Assembly: GCA_009787135.1 (NCBI GenBank)
Contig: WRGP01000126.1
Location: 1-6,450 of the forward strand
Source of the DNA: Bacillota bacterium
GTDB taxonomy: Bacteria > Bacillota > Clostridia > Christensenellales > Aristaeellaceae
Length of the DNA stretch: 6,450 nucleotides
Direction of reading: 5' to 3'
Position 1 is the first letter of the stretch; every line of letters begins with the position of its first letter. The notes beneath the pieces are model-generated. The model was not told the origin of the DNA. It was given only the letters and a program-made list of their open reading frames with translations, and made no database searches. The position numbers and the translations under genes are program-made. Positions 6,071 to 6,450 of the stretch are shown here, piece by piece.

Positions 6071-6096
6071 GCTCCGCGTCACCTGGAGCGCGGAGC
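6071..6096 (-). terminator. Post-stop hairpin after the upstream partial gene
   Basis: GCTCCGCG at 6071-6078 pairs perfectly with CGCGGAGC at 6089-6096 around a 10-base loop. The stem starts one base after the TAG stop of the upstream gene. No U-run follows on the transcript (ACCGGACC), so it is not a standard intrinsic terminator. It mirrors the hairpin that follows the Hsp70/actin-like gene in position and in lacking a U-tract, so both may protect or process transcript ends. Confidence 0.28.
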
Positions 6097-6097
6097 G

Positions 6098-6450
6098 CTA
6101 GGCATATACCACCAGCGCGATAGCCACCATGCCCAGCGGGGTTACGCCGGTTCGGTTCATATTGGCCTTGCCGAGCGCGTCAATCAGACGGGACAGAAAC
6201 AGCGTGCGGCTGCCGTCAAACGCAAGCGTATCCTGCTCCATGTCATGAATCTGCGCGCCGTCCGCGTCGTAGCCGAATTCGCCGAGCCAATCCGAGCCGG
6301 GCAGGTCGCCGGGCGCGGCCAGGCTGCCTAGCAGCCGCAGCGTATAGCTGCCCTGCGTCAAGATACCCTGGGGCAGGTCCAGACGCAGGCGGAGCGTCAC
6401 CGTGCCGCCCGCCGTGTCAAGAACGCTCCAGGTCAAGTGTGGCAGGATGG
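6098..6450 (-). CDS. Unrecognised protein, C-terminal about 117 residues (partial)
   Basis: The frame is open from the window edge to a TAG at 6100-6098. A TTG at 6436 is the first possible start inside the window, but the frame continues upstream of it (ILPHLTWSVLD) with no stop and no ribosome binding site, so the gene almost surely begins outside. The visible part alternates short hydrophobic and polar segments typical of beta strands (GGTVTLRLRLDLPQG, GSYTLRLLGSLA), then an acidic loop region with GSDWLGEFGYDADG. Next comes a probable helix (SRTLFLSRLIDALGKAN). It ends with a hydrophobic stretch (GMVAIALVVYA) that is too short for a membrane helix. It lies upstream of the membrane-protein gene in the same direction, with a 158-base gap. 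I do not recognise the family. Confidence 0.65.
   Translation of the reverse strand, partial: ILPHLTWSVLDTAGGTVTLRLRLDLPQGILTQGSYTLRLLGSLAAPGDLPGSDWLGEFGYDADGAQIHDMEQDTLAFDGSRTLFLSRLIDALGKANMNRTGVTPLGMVAIALVVYA

Noticed and set aside
6434..6436. TTG as the start of the last partial gene
   Set aside because: The frame stays open upstream to the window edge and no ribosome binding site precedes the TTG; the gene is better treated as truncated by the window.

Overview
The window is GC-rich (roughly 60%) and every credible gene lies on the minus strand, so transcription runs from high to low coordinates. Several starts carry strong purine-rich Shine-Dalgarno sequences of the AGGAGG type close to the start codon. 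This fits a high-GC member of the Bacillota (Clostridia-like), but no marker gene is present to fix the taxon. I see no rRNA, tRNA, CRISPR array or transposase. The longest stretch without a credible gene is the 229-base gap at 166-394.

Layout in transcription order: (1) the C-terminal end of an unrecognised protein (6450 to 6098, cut by the window edge); (2) a four-helix integral membrane protein of 197 residues (5939 to 5346); (3) a tubulin/FtsZ-superfamily-like protein of 502 residues (5186 to 3678); (4) a puzzling junction of about 160-230 bases (3681 to 3446). It holds an ATGA-coupled start with a strong ribosome binding site that opens only a 20-codon frame, an AT-richer segment, and four tandem copies of a 12-base unit; (5) a very large Hsp70/actin-superfamily-like protein of about 1041 residues (3520 to 395); (6) a GC-rich, hairpin-filled gap; and (7) the N-terminal 55 residues of a membrane-anchored protein that continues beyond position 1.

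The interesting point is the pairing. A tubulin-like GTPase candidate and an actin/Hsp70-like ATPase candidate are consecutive genes, flanked by membrane proteins, in what looks like one operon. Both carry recognisable nucleotide-binding motifs, but neither looks like a housekeeping FtsZ, FtsA, MreB or DnaK. My inference is a membrane-associated cytoskeletal or membrane-remodelling module. Divergent tubulin-like families have been proposed in the literature to take part in multicomponent membrane-remodelling systems, but the function here is not known from sequence alone. The damaged-looking junction in front of the ATPase gene is the other feature that deserves checking.
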